From Acidimicrobiaceae bacterium (GTDB lineage Bacteria > Actinomycetota > Acidimicrobiia > Acidimicrobiales > MedAcidi-G1): a DNA stretch of 35,048 nt. How positions within the stretch are numbered: the first letter of the stretch is position 1; each line of letters begins with the position of its first letter. A program made the translations under genes and the position numbers. Under the pieces are notes generated by a model. The model saw only the letters and a list, made by a program, of their open reading frames with translations, was not told where the DNA came from and ran no database searches. The stretch is taken from positions 1 to 35,048 of the forward strand of contig PAXM01000019.1 of NCBI GenBank assembly GCA_002714485.1, written 5' to 3'. This document shows positions 16,235 through 24,065 of the stretch, piece after piece.

Positions 16235-16268
16235 ACCTTGATTACGCAGGGAGCAGGTGGATCAAGGT
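16235..16268. repeat. 8-bp inverted repeat upstream of the PhzF-like gene
   Basis: ACCTTGAT at 16235-16242 and ATCAAGGT at 16261-16268 form a perfect inverted repeat with an 18-base spacer. It lies 36-69 bases upstream of the PhzF-like start codon, in the only non-coding gap between that transcript and the sulfatase operon. No T-rich tract follows on either strand, so an operator for a dimeric regulator fits better than a terminator. Confidence 0.45.
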
Positions 16269-16297
16269 TTGAGGCAACTCAGGCCGGAGGACCTGCA

Positions 16298-16825
16298 TCA
16301 GCCATCTTCCGTAGTTGGTTGTAGGGCTGCAACGTTGGTTGGGTCCGTCTCCGAGGGGGCGAGGTGTTCGAGCTTCGCTGTATATCCGAGGTAGTCCCAT
16401 ACCATTTGCTCCCCCTCCCGTCGGCGCCGGACCTCGATCGGAATGCCCTCCGGCCGCAAGACGTGTTCTCCGTTCTCGTAGGTGGCCACCACGTGGATCT
16501 CAGTGGCCTTGTCGAACTCGGCAACATCGTGCACTCCGCGCTCCCGGGTGCCGTCGCAGCGCATGTCATGGACGATGCCGCCCCCGGTGACGACCACTCG
16601 GTCGCCGCGCTGTTCCACCCGCTGGACGTGGCCCAGTCCCGGGTGGTCAGGTTGGGTCAGGTTGTCGACTAGGACTTCGACCGTGCGCCAGTAGCCATCG
16701 AGGTCCGGAGCGTCGGTGGGGGTGGGCTCAGCGCAGCCCGTCAGGACCGGGGCCGGCCATGTGGTCCATCCACCGGGAGGAGTGTGGGAGACAGGGATGT
16801 CGTCGATGGTGTGTCGTTCATTCAT
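16298..16825 (-). CDS. Unrecognised protein coupled to the sulfatase gene
   Basis: I do not recognise this 175-residue protein. It has no signal peptide, membrane segment or obvious catalytic motif. A G-Y-W-R-T-V-E-V-L start at about residues 44-52, followed by alternating strands such as D-R-V-V-V-T-G-G-G-I-V-H-D and E-I-H-V-V-A-T-Y-E-N-G-E-H-V-L-R-P, is reminiscent of a small beta-barrel (lipocalin or nitrobindin-like) that begins with a G-x-W motif. A basic R-R-R-R-E-G turn lies near 133-138. Its ATG overlaps the stop of the large sulfatase as ATGA, so it is translationally coupled and probably serves the same pathway, perhaps as a ligand-binding or isomerase-like accessory. That role is inference. 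Confidence 0.75.
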   Translation of the reverse strand: MNERHTIDDIPVSHTPPGGWTTWPAPVLTGCAEPTPTDAPDLDGYWRTVEVLVDNLTQPDHPGLGHVQRVEQRGDRVVVTGGGIVHDMRCDGTRERGVHDVAEFDKATEIHVVATYENGEHVLRPEGIPIEVRRRREGEQMVWDYLGYTAKLEHLAPSETDPTNVAALQPTTEDG

Positions 16826-19113
16826 TGACGCGACATCTCCGCTCTGGCTGTAGCCGTCGTTTCGCTGGCTACCGAACTGGCGCCCTCGGTCCCGCCCTTG
16901 CGTTGGAGCCGCTGGATCACGACCTCGTGCAGAGTTCCGGTGAATCCGAACGGTGCCGAGTAGCGGTTCGACACTCCCGAGCCGTGGTCCTCGCCGACAC
17001 TGGCGCCCACCGAGGAGATAATCCTCATGTAGGAAGGAATAGGTGCCCGACCACAGGCCTGACCGTCGATAGCTACCTCGACCCAGCCGGAGGTACGACT
17101 ATCGCGTTCAAAGTGGACACCAAGCGAGCTATCGCCGGGGGGTACTTCAATGGTCGATTCGACGATTGTGTGGTTGTCGAAGGAGTTGTAGTCGACGACT
17201 AGCCGCCCATTCTGCAAGAAGACCGAAACGCCTGAGTTCTCGGTTCCGGTTGCCCACAGGACACCCTCGTCACCTGCAGCACTGGTGATTCGTGCGGTGA
17301 GGTCGACGGCTCGGCCTCCGAGCCCTGCGGATGCTCCTGCAGGGATCGGCGACATCGGCGGCCGGTACACGTAGCGACGATCGAGCCTGTGTGGTGAGTG
17401 GTCGCTTGGATGGGCGCCGAACAACTCCAGTGTCCGGTCGTCGAGTGGTAGGACACCGTGGCGTTCGGCTTCCTCCCACCAAAGGTCGACCAACCCCGCG
17501 AGCAATTGGGGCTCTGCCGCAGCCAGATCGATGCACTCCGACGGGTCGCAGGTGAGATCGTAGAGTTCCCAGGGCTCGGAGTCGAAGTCGTCGCCCTGGT
17601 TGTGTTTAGTTACCGCCTTCCACCACACGCCTTCGCATTCGGCTATCAATGCCCGACTGCCGGCGTTCTCGAAGTACTGAAGCTTGTTTGTGGATGGTGC
17701 CCTTTCATCACCTAGGACGGCTTGGAACGAGTGGCCCGTGACTGGCATCTGTTCGATTCCCCGGTACACCTCCGGGGGCGTGACTCCGAGTAGTCCATAA
17801 ATCGTCGGGCTGATGTCGGACACGTTCACGAACTGCGACCGCTTGGTGCCAACCTGCTCTGCGCCGAAGCCGTTGGGCCAATGCATGACCAGAGGCACGT
17901 GAACGCCACCCTCATGGGTGTTCTGCTTGTACCACCGGAACGGAGAGTTACCGCACTGGGCCCAGCCCCACGGGTAGTTCGTGTGGCTGTGTGGACCTCC
18001 AATGTCGTCGATGCGCTCGATGGCTTCGTCTGGCGATTCGAGCATGCCGTTGAAGAACTTCATCTCGTGCATTACTCCGAACGGCCCACCTTCCTGTGAC
18101 GCGCCGTTGTCGGCAAGCACCACGAGGATCGTGTTGTTCAGTTCATCCAGGTGTCGCAGCCCCGCCACCAGTCGGCCGATCTGGTCGTCAGCGTGATCCA
18201 AGAAGGCCGCGAAGGCCTCCTGAAGCCGGCAGGCAAGTCGGCGTTGGTTTTCGGGCAGGTCATCCCAGGCTTCGACACCGGGATTGCGGGGGGCGAGTTC
18301 TGTGCCGGGAGGGATGACCCCAAGCTCGAGTTGGCGCTGGTGCCAACGCTGCCGGACTACGTCCCAGCCCTCGTCATAATGACCCCGGTACTTGTCGAGG
18401 TAGGCCTGAGGGGCCTGGTGTGGGGCGTGGGTGGCACCGAACGGGAGGTAGGCGAAGAACGGCCGGTCCGGGCGCACACCTTTGCTGTCGTTGATCATCT
18501 GAAGCAGCTGGTCGACCAAGTCTTCGCTCAGGTGGTAGCCGTCTTTAGGTGTTGACGGTGGATCAATGTGGGTGTTGTCGCGGACTAGTTCGGGGTGGAA
18601 CTGGTCGGTCTCCCCCTCCAAGAACCCGTAGAACCGGTCGAAGCCGCGCGCCAGCGGCCACTGGTCAAATGGCCCGGCCGCCGAAGTGTCCTGCGTCGGT
18701 GCCAAGTGCCACTTTCCGGCGCAGAAGGTGGCGTACCCCTCGGCATGGAGCACCTCTGCGATAGTGGATGCCGAGTCCGAGATATGGCCTAGTTGGTGCG
18801 GGAACCCTGTACGCCAATTGGAAACGCCTCTCAATCCGACTGCGTGTTGCGACCTGCCGGTCAGCAGCGCTGCACGCGTCGGTGAGCACAGTGGCGTCAC
18901 GTGGAAGTTCGTGAACTGGATGCCACCAACAGCGAGAGCGTCCACGTTGGGGGTGGCGATGTCGGAGCCGTAGCAGCCGAGTTGAGCGAAGCCCGTGTCG
19001 TCAAGGAGGACGATGACCACGTTGGGCGCGGCCTCACCGGGGTGGGGCGGTTCCATGTAGTCCGGCTCGGAGTCCGCCAGCGTCCGGCCGATCCTTCCCT
19101 TGAACTCAGTCAT
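16822..19113 (-). CDS. Large arylsulfatase with C-terminal LamG-like domain
   Basis: This 763-residue formylglycine sulfatase has paired metal-binding Asp38-Asp39 (L-L-D-D-T-G-F) and the maturation motif C-S-P-T-R with Cys76, followed by A-A-L-L-T-G-R. Lys134 and His136 lie in G-K-W-H, a T-H-A-P-H segment near 235, and V-L-A-D-N-G-A-S around 330. This arrangement matches large AtsA-type arylsulfatases found in actinomycetes. From about residue 590 to 745 a beta-rich segment (G-R-A-V-D-L-T-A-R-I, L-V-V-D-Y-N-S-F, V-E-V-A-I-D-G) looks like a concanavalin/laminin-G sandwich. There is no signal peptide, so it is predicted to be cytoplasmic. AGGAGA precedes the ATG by five bases. It follows the metallo-hydrolase gene by 13 bases. 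Confidence 0.94.
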   Translation of the reverse strand: MTEFKGRIGRTLADSEPDYMEPPHPGEAAPNVVIVLLDDTGFAQLGCYGSDIATPNVDALAVGGIQFTNFHVTPLCSPTRAALLTGRSQHAVGLRGVSNWRTGFPHQLGHISDSASTIAEVLHAEGYATFCAGKWHLAPTQDTSAAGPFDQWPLARGFDRFYGFLEGETDQFHPELVRDNTHIDPPSTPKDGYHLSEDLVDQLLQMINDSKGVRPDRPFFAYLPFGATHAPHQAPQAYLDKYRGHYDEGWDVVRQRWHQRQLELGVIPPGTELAPRNPGVEAWDDLPENQRRLACRLQEAFAAFLDHADDQIGRLVAGLRHLDELNNTILVVLADNGASQEGGPFGVMHEMKFFNGMLESPDEAIERIDDIGGPHSHTNYPWGWAQCGNSPFRWYKQNTHEGGVHVPLVMHWPNGFGAEQVGTKRSQFVNVSDISPTIYGLLGVTPPEVYRGIEQMPVTGHSFQAVLGDERAPSTNKLQYFENAGSRALIAECEGVWWKAVTKHNQGDDFDSEPWELYDLTCDPSECIDLAAAEPQLLAGLVDLWWEEAERHGVLPLDDRTLELFGAHPSDHSPHRLDRRYVYRPPMSPIPAGASAGLGGRAVDLTARITSAAGDEGVLWATGTENSGVSVFLQNGRLVVDYNSFDNHTIVESTIEVPPGDSSLGVHFERDSRTSGWVEVAIDGQACGRAPIPSYMRIISSVGASVGEDHGSGVSNRYSAPFGFTGTLHEVVIQRLQRKGGTEGASSVASETTATARAEMSRQ

Positions 19114-19126
19114 TGGATCTCCTAGT

Positions 19127-19948
19127 TCAGACGGTGATGGTGGTGAAGTCGTCGCCGATGATGACCTCTCCGGAGTAGTGCTCGGCAGCGATAGCTATCC
19201 ACTCCGGGTACTGCTCGGGCGTGGGTGCCGGGACCATGTGAGTGAGAGCGAGTCGCTTGGCCCCCACCCGTTCAGCAGTTTGGGCTGCCTCCACAACGCC
19301 GGAGTGGTAGTCCAGGATGTCTTGCGCCATTTCGCCAGGAAGCAGCTCGATAATGTCGCGACGGAGGACGGTCTGCACGTACACGTCGGCACCTGCGGCA
19401 AGTTCGTCGACCCCGTCACACGGAACGGTGTCTCCGACGAGCGCCGCTGTTCTGCCGTCATGCTCGAGGCGGAAGCCGACTGTCGGCCGTACGGGTGCGT
19501 GTTCGGTCGCCGCCGTGGCGATCTGGACCTCACCGAGTGCGAACGAGTCGCCGGGTACCAATTCGGTGACGTCCACCTTGGGTGGATTGGTGAGCACGTC
19601 GTGATGCTCGATCCGGTAACCGATATCTGGTTCGAGTGCATGTAGTTGTCGATCAACAAACTCGGCCATGCCCACCGGACCATAGATCTGAAGTGTCGCG
19701 TTGCCCTGCGACATCACCCAGTGGGTGGTGATGACGTCGTTGAGCGCGCATATGTGATCACTGTGCAGGTGGGTGACGAGTACCCCGGCGAGCAGCCCCG
19801 GAAGCGATCCGGCACCAGCCATTCGCATCACCACCCCCCTACCGGCATCCACGAGGATCTGGGTCTCGCCGGCCTTCACCAGCGTGGACGGGCCAGCTCG
19901 GTTGGCGTCGGGCAGGGGCGAACCGGTCCCGGTAAGGATGACCTCCAT
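19127..19948 (-). CDS. Metallo-beta-lactamase-fold hydrolase (RNase Z/arylsulfatase-like)
   Basis: This 273-residue MBL-fold hydrolase begins M-E-V-I-L-T-G-T-G-S-P, typical of the RNase Z/type II arylsulfatase branch. The zinc motif T-H-L-H-S-D-H gives His60, His62, Asp64 and His65. Further ligands are likely in A-T-E-H-A-P, the Asp of V-G-D-T-V-P, and the His of L-T-H-M-V-P. The branch includes phosphodiesterases and alkyl/aryl sulfatases, and the gene sits directly before a formylglycine sulfatase, so a second ester-cleaving step is a fair inference. The start overlaps the stop of the upstream tandem DUF1330-like gene by one base (TAATG). Confidence 0.88.
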   Translation of the reverse strand: MEVILTGTGSPLPDANRAGPSTLVKAGETQILVDAGRGVVMRMAGAGSLPGLLAGVLVTHLHSDHICALNDVITTHWVMSQGNATLQIYGPVGMAEFVDRQLHALEPDIGYRIEHHDVLTNPPKVDVTELVPGDSFALGEVQIATAATEHAPVRPTVGFRLEHDGRTAALVGDTVPCDGVDELAAGADVYVQTVLRRDIIELLPGEMAQDILDYHSGVVEAAQTAERVGAKRLALTHMVPAPTPEQYPEWIAIAAEHYSGEVIIGDDFTTITV

Positions 19949-20775
19949 TACGGCCCCTCTTCTAGATCGACGGAGGCCTCCAGTCGATTAACGATTGGCC
20001 GGGTCACCAAGGTGTAGGTATCGGCGATAGCTGGTTCTCGGTACTGGCGTTGGGCGGCAAGACGATCCGGGTCCATGACAACGGCCATGAAGGCCCGCCG
20101 GCTCGGAAAGGTATTGAAACGAACCTGATCCCAGCGCCGGCCGTCACCGATGATCGTGCCCTCGACAGCGAACCATCCTGTGACGCGAGCCCCATGCGGG
20201 GCCGCGACCTCTCCAGCATGGCTGGAGTAGGACTCCATGTCTGCCGGCGACTGGGGTCCGGCGTCGTTATGGAAGGACAACACGTGGACCACCATCACCT
20301 CGCCGTCATCGGTGGTCGGCGGGTGGGGCACCTCGCTCCAGTCGGGAAGGTCGAACACGCCCCAATTGGCTCCCAACATCGGCTGGGTCCCCATGACAAT
20401 CGTCTTAGCCATTCCCGCATCCTTATGTTCGTGGAGGCGCTGAAAGTCATCACGTTGTTGCATGTCGATGAAGCTGCGGCGCGTCGGGTACTTGACCACC
20501 GCTACTCGGTCCCACTTCGGGTCAGCCCCGAGGAACTGGTCCTGCACGTCACCTACGAAAACGATTTCGGCACCCACGGCGGCCAACGGACCCGTCGGGG
20601 TGTACATATCGTCGGCCTCGCGTCCGCTGATGGCTGAGTCGCGACCATCTGCGTAGTCGGCTGCCGTTCGGTAGCTCATGAGGTTCACCATCCACAACGG
20701 GCCTTCTTCGTCCGGTGGGGTGGATGCCAGACGCCGGCCATACCTGGTGTCGATCTGCCCGTAGCGAGGACTCAT
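19948..20775 (-). CDS. Tandem DUF1330-like protein (two ferredoxin-like repeats)
   Basis: This 275-residue protein contains two copies of a dimeric alpha-beta-barrel unit of the DUF1330 type. Copy one (about 28-135) runs from W-M-V-N-L-M-S-Y-R to a V-A-V-V-K-Y-P-T-R-R-S-F-I-D-M strand-helix. Copy two (about 160-262) runs from M-V-V-H-V-L-S-F to V-R-F-N-T-F-P-S-R-R-A-F-M-A-V-V-M-D-P. The shared P-S/T-R-R-x-F motif marks the repeat. Family members are mostly single-copy proteins of unknown function that dimerise, so here one chain could form the whole barrel. No clear ribosome binding site is seen. It is translationally coupled to the downstream metallo-hydrolase. Confidence 0.8.
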   Translation of the reverse strand: MSPRYGQIDTRYGRRLASTPPDEEGPLWMVNLMSYRTAADYADGRDSAISGREADDMYTPTGPLAAVGAEIVFVGDVQDQFLGADPKWDRVAVVKYPTRRSFIDMQQRDDFQRLHEHKDAGMAKTIVMGTQPMLGANWGVFDLPDWSEVPHPPTTDDGEVMVVHVLSFHNDAGPQSPADMESYSSHAGEVAAPHGARVTGWFAVEGTIIGDGRRWDQVRFNTFPSRRAFMAVVMDPDRLAAQRQYREPAIADTYTLVTRPIVNRLEASVDLEEGP

Positions 20776-20907
20776 AGGAGTTGCCCCACCCTGAAATGGT
20801 CCTTCATCGTTGCCTTGCTCGAGTCTCGTTCGGTTACGAGGTCGCTACTAACGATCCAACGATTTGCCATGGCGTCCCACCGTCCGGCTCCTGTCCTGGA
20901 ACCACGC

Positions 20908-21843
20908 TCACGTGAGGCGGCCTCCCACGAAGTCGTCGACGAGCTGGGCGAGATCGGGGCCACAGTCCTCTTGTACAAAGTGTCCGCCACCTTCGATAGT
21001 GCGGTGGGGTTGCCCTTGGGCGCCGGGAACAAGGGCCCGGAACGGTTTATCGCCACCTCGGGTGACCGGGTCCTGGTCGCTGAAGCAACACAAGAGCGGC
21101 TTCTCCCAGGCCTTCAAGATCTCCCACGCAACGGCGTTCTCGGCACCCTCAGGTCCGTCCGGTGACGTGACCACAAGTGATGGCCAGATGCGGGCCCCTG
21201 CCTTGTACGAGTCGTCAGGGAATGGTGCGTCGTAAGCGGCGATCTCGGTCGGCGAGAGGTCGCTAACGCATGCCCGGTTGATCAGTTCGCCGATCGGGAA
21301 CACCGGCGAGTCCTGCGAGAACTTCTGCCAGGCCATGAAAGCCTCCCCCGGTGGGGGTGTTCCGGTAGGAAGGCCGGTGTTGGACAAGATGATCCGGGAG
21401 AACCGCTCAGGTTCGGCGGTGACCAATCGCAGTCCGATCAGTCCACCCCAGTCCTGTCCGAAGAATGTGATGTCGTTGAGGTCGAGGTGTTCGAACACCA
21501 GGCTCGACATCCAAGCGACGTGACGGGCGTAGGTGTAGTCAGCCATCTCTGTGGGCTTGTCACTGCGGCCGAAGCCGATCTGGTCGGGTACGACCACCCG
21601 GTGCCCGGCAGCAACCAGTGGTGGAATCATGTGCCGGTACAGGTACCCCCATGACGGTTCGCCGTGCAGGAGCAGCACTGGCGCAGCACCAGTCGGCCCC
21701 TCGTCGAGGTAGTGCACCCGCAACTTCTCGTCGTCGGTCTGATCGCCTTCTACGGGCGTAGCCGGGATCTCGACGTAGTGGGACTCGAACGGAAAATCGG
21801 GTAGGTCGACGAAGCGTTCGTCGGGGGTACGAAGTGCTCTCAT
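20908..21843 (-). CDS. Haloalkane dehalogenase, class I (DhlA-like)
   Basis: This 311-residue alpha/beta hydrolase should cleave carbon-halogen bonds with water, releasing halide and an alcohol. H-G-E-P-S-W at 60-65 gives the oxyanion region. G-Q-D-W-G-G holds nucleophile Asp131 and halide-binding Trp132. The cap contains F-M-A-W with Trp172, which aligns with the second halide-binding tryptophan of DhlA, and the same cap shares A-P-F-P-D-x-S-Y-x-A-G with DhlA. The acid lies in S-D-Q-D-P (Asp256 or 258), and His288 is in G-G-G-H-F. The length matches DhlA. GAGGAG precedes the ATG, and the Rieske gene ends nine bases upstream, so both are probably in one operon. Confidence 0.93.
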   Translation of the reverse strand: MRALRTPDERFVDLPDFPFESHYVEIPATPVEGDQTDDEKLRVHYLDEGPTGAAPVLLLHGEPSWGYLYRHMIPPLVAAGHRVVVPDQIGFGRSDKPTEMADYTYARHVAWMSSLVFEHLDLNDITFFGQDWGGLIGLRLVTAEPERFSRIILSNTGLPTGTPPPGEAFMAWQKFSQDSPVFPIGELINRACVSDLSPTEIAAYDAPFPDDSYKAGARIWPSLVVTSPDGPEGAENAVAWEILKAWEKPLLCCFSDQDPVTRGGDKPFRALVPGAQGQPHRTIEGGGHFVQEDCGPDLAQLVDDFVGGRLT

Positions 21844-21852
21844 TGGGTCTCC

Positions 21853-22992
21853 TCAGGGATGTTCTAGGAGAGGTAGAGGTTCCATGTTCAGCATCCGCCG
21901 ATAGGTCCCGTGGTAGTGGTGTAGGGCGGGTTCGTTACGGCCGAACACCACGTGGTCGATGGCCCCTGACGAGGCGGTGCGTTGCTGGCTCGCACTCACC
22001 ACGTAGTCCTCATCGCGGATGATCGACCCGAAGCCCCTCGAGATCATCGTCAACATTTCGCGGAACTGTGGGTCCGCAGCTGGGCCGGGTCGCAGGTACC
22101 AGGTAATTCGACTCACGTGACGTCCAGGATCAGTGGAGCTCGGGTAGGCCCGAACCAGGTGAATTCCCTCGGCGAAGGGCATGAGTTGGACATTGGGGAA
22201 CAACCAGTAAACGGGGAGGGCTGCGGTGGTGATCTGCCACTCGTCCTCCGGTAGGTCTCGCAGCCCGTCGATGTCACGCTTGCACAGCAGCATCCGGTGG
22301 TTTCGTCCGTAGGTGTCATAGCACTGGACGTTCCCGTAGAAGTTCAGGTGGATCGTTTCCGAATGGAGTGAAGGAAAGTGATAGGTCTCTCCGAAGGTGT
22401 CCATGGCCAACTTCCAGTTGCAAGCCACGTCGTAGTCGTCCCTGCCGAGATACGCCAGCTCGTCGAGGTTCCACGAGGCCAGCTCGGCCTGAAGTTCAGG
22501 TCCCAGTTGCTCCTCGAGATCAATGGTGCCCTCAGGGTCGGGGTGGACCCACAACAGGCCGGCCTCCTCTAGGGCGGGCAATTCAACCAGGCCGAGGCAG
22601 GCCTTGTCCGGGTCACCGAAGTGGTCCGCATTGGGTATACCAACGAGAGCACCTCCGATGTCGTACGACCATCGGTGGAACGGGCAGGTGAAGCGCCTGG
22701 CCCCACCCCGGTCACGCTCCTCGAGCACCACGCCCCGGTGTCGACAGGCGTTAACGAAGGCCCGTAAGCGACCGTCATCGTCGCGGGTGGCTAAAAGTGG
22801 TGTGGGTAGGTCGTCAGACGTCAGGAAGGCCCCGGGCTCAGGCAGGTCACCGGTTAGACCGACGAGGTGAGGATGGCCAGCGAAGAAGGCTTGGCGCTCA
22901 CGCTCGGCCAGGTCAGGGTCTGCGTAGACACTCGTTGGATTGCGACAGAATCCCCCGGCATCGACATTCAGCCCGTCGTCGAGGCGCGACAT
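21853..22992 (-). CDS. Rieske non-haem iron oxygenase, large subunit
   Basis: This 379-residue ring-hydroxylating/demethylating oxygenase alpha subunit binds a [2Fe-2S] cluster with Cys83 and His85 (C-R-H-R-G) and Cys103 and His106 (C-P-F-H-R-W). The mononuclear iron site is formed by His205 and His210 in D-T-F-G-E-T-Y-H-F-P-S-L-H, with the bridging acid probably Asp198 and a distal Asp in I-I-R-D-E-D. Members hydroxylate aromatics or demethylate amines and ethers and need a reductase partner, which is not encoded nearby. The frame continues 132 codons upstream into the divergent gene, but homology begins near the ATG at 22992. It heads the leftward dehalogenase-sulfatase transcript. Confidence 0.92.
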   Translation of the reverse strand: MSRLDDGLNVDAGGFCRNPTSVYADPDLAERERQAFFAGHPHLVGLTGDLPEPGAFLTSDDLPTPLLATRDDDGRLRAFVNACRHRGVVLEERDRGGARRFTCPFHRWSYDIGGALVGIPNADHFGDPDKACLGLVELPALEEAGLLWVHPDPEGTIDLEEQLGPELQAELASWNLDELAYLGRDDYDVACNWKLAMDTFGETYHFPSLHSETIHLNFYGNVQCYDTYGRNHRMLLCKRDIDGLRDLPEDEWQITTAALPVYWLFPNVQLMPFAEGIHLVRAYPSSTDPGRHVSRITWYLRPGPAADPQFREMLTMISRGFGSIIRDEDYVVSASQQRTASSGAIDHVVFGRNEPALHHYHGTYRRMLNMEPLPLLEHP

Positions 22993-23132
22993 TAACAACC
23001 TGATCTGGGAAACCTGTTCGCTTCGATCCACGATTCTCCCGGAAGTCTGCTTGACTGGCCCGCTCCGAGTGTTCTCCCAACCTGGCAACGCTGCCAACAT
23101 GGCCGGCTGCCGACACCGGCTAGGAGGTTGCT
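22993..23132. promoter_or_regulatory. Divergent control region, Rieske operon / second dehalogenase
   Basis: This 140-base spacer separates the leftward Rieske-dehalogenase-sulfatase set and a rightward dehalogenase-like gene and should contain both promoters. TTGACT at 23051-23056 resembles a -35 box for the rightward gene, but no good -10 follows at 16-18 bases. AGGAGG at about 23122-23127 is the ribosome binding site for the GTG start at 23133. Confidence 0.45.
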
Positions 23133-24053
23133 GTGATTCCTCTAGACGAGACCTACGAAGGAACGTTCCCGTTCGCACCTCAGACGTTCGATGGCTGTGG
23201 CTTCGTCCAGCACTACGTAGACGAAGGGCCACGTGGCGCCGAGCCGATCGTGCTCCTGCACGGTGAACCGACTTGGGGCTACCTGTATCGGCACATGATT
23301 GGTCCACTATCGGAACACCACCGCGTGGTCGTCCCCGACCACATGGGCTTCGGCAAATCTGAGACACCACAGGACCGCGAGTACACACTCCAGACCCACA
23401 CCGAGAACCTGGTCGCGCTGGTGGAGCACCTCGACCTGTCAGACATCACGTTCTTCGGTCAAGACTGGGGCGGTCCAATCGCCACGGCTTTTACGGTACG
23501 CCACCCTCAGCGGGTCAAACGAATGGTGTATGCAAACTCGCTGGCCGGATACGGCCGAATCGGCGATGAAGACGCAACCCCGATGGCCCAATCGCGCTGG
23601 TTCACCTGGATCGGTGGTGGCCTGGAATCAGGCCGGACCGCCGACGTCCTGTTGAACCTGGGGTCGACCGTTCTCTCGGTCATGAAGTTGACGGGTTTCA
23701 CCAACTCGGCAGCCGTGGACGACACGTGGATTCGGGCTTACTCGGATCCCTTCCCGGACCGAGCGTCTGCCATCGGCGGGCTTGAGTTCCCCCTCGACGC
23801 ATACCTGGGCCGCATTGCCGAATACGTCATCGCCGGGGCCGAAGGGGTGCCCGATCTGGTGTCCAAGCCGGCGATACTTCTGGAAGGCTTGGAGGACGGG
23901 GCGATTCCCCCCGACCGGGCCATCGCCGATTTCCGGGCGCTGTGGCCCGACGGTCCGGTGGTCGAACTACCCGGGGTAGGCCACTACTGCCAGGAGGACG
24001 CCCCCGAGGCCCTGGTGGCCCACGTCAGGGACTTCCTCCAGGCCAACCCCTAG
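23133..24053 (+). CDS. Haloalkane dehalogenase-like alpha/beta hydrolase
   Basis: This 306-residue protein is related to the dehalogenase encoded leftward at 20908-21843. H-G-E-P-T-W lies at 43-48, G-Q-D-W-G-G supplies Asp111 and Trp112, and His284 is in G-V-G-H-Y-C-Q-E-D. The acid is most likely Asp255 in G-L-E-D-G-A-I-P. The cap differs from DhlA but contains Trp156 and Trp159, either of which could bind halide. A haloalkane dehalogenase call is therefore likely but less firm than for its neighbour; fluoroacetate dehalogenase or epoxide hydrolase relatives remain possible. Translation starts at GTG with a perfect AGGAGG. It converges with the oxygenase gene at 24066 with only 12 bases between stops. 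Confidence 0.88.
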   Translation: MIPLDETYEGTFPFAPQTFDGCGFVQHYVDEGPRGAEPIVLLHGEPTWGYLYRHMIGPLSEHHRVVVPDHMGFGKSETPQDREYTLQTHTENLVALVEHLDLSDITFFGQDWGGPIATAFTVRHPQRVKRMVYANSLAGYGRIGDEDATPMAQSRWFTWIGGGLESGRTADVLLNLGSTVLSVMKLTGFTNSAAVDDTWIRAYSDPFPDRASAIGGLEFPLDAYLGRIAEYVIAGAEGVPDLVSKPAILLEGLEDGAIPPDRAIADFRALWPDGPVVELPGVGHYCQEDAPEALVAHVRDFLQANP

Positions 24054-24065
24054 GGAACCGCCTAA

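Noticed and set aside
20776..20907. Possible small gene or regulatory element in the 132-base gap after the dehalogenase gene
   Set aside because: Open frames here have no start signal or domain, and the 7-bp inverted repeat ATCGTTG/CAACGAT spans 44 bases and may be chance.
23051..23056. TTGACT as a sigma-70-like -35 box
   Set aside because: No acceptable -10 hexamer follows at 16-18 bases, so it is mentioned only as a note on the spacer.
22993..23388. 132-codon upstream extension of the Rieske oxygenase frame
   Set aside because: The extension is Arg/Ser-rich, crosses the divergent promoter region and enters the opposite-strand dehalogenase gene; similarity to the family begins near the ATG at 22992.
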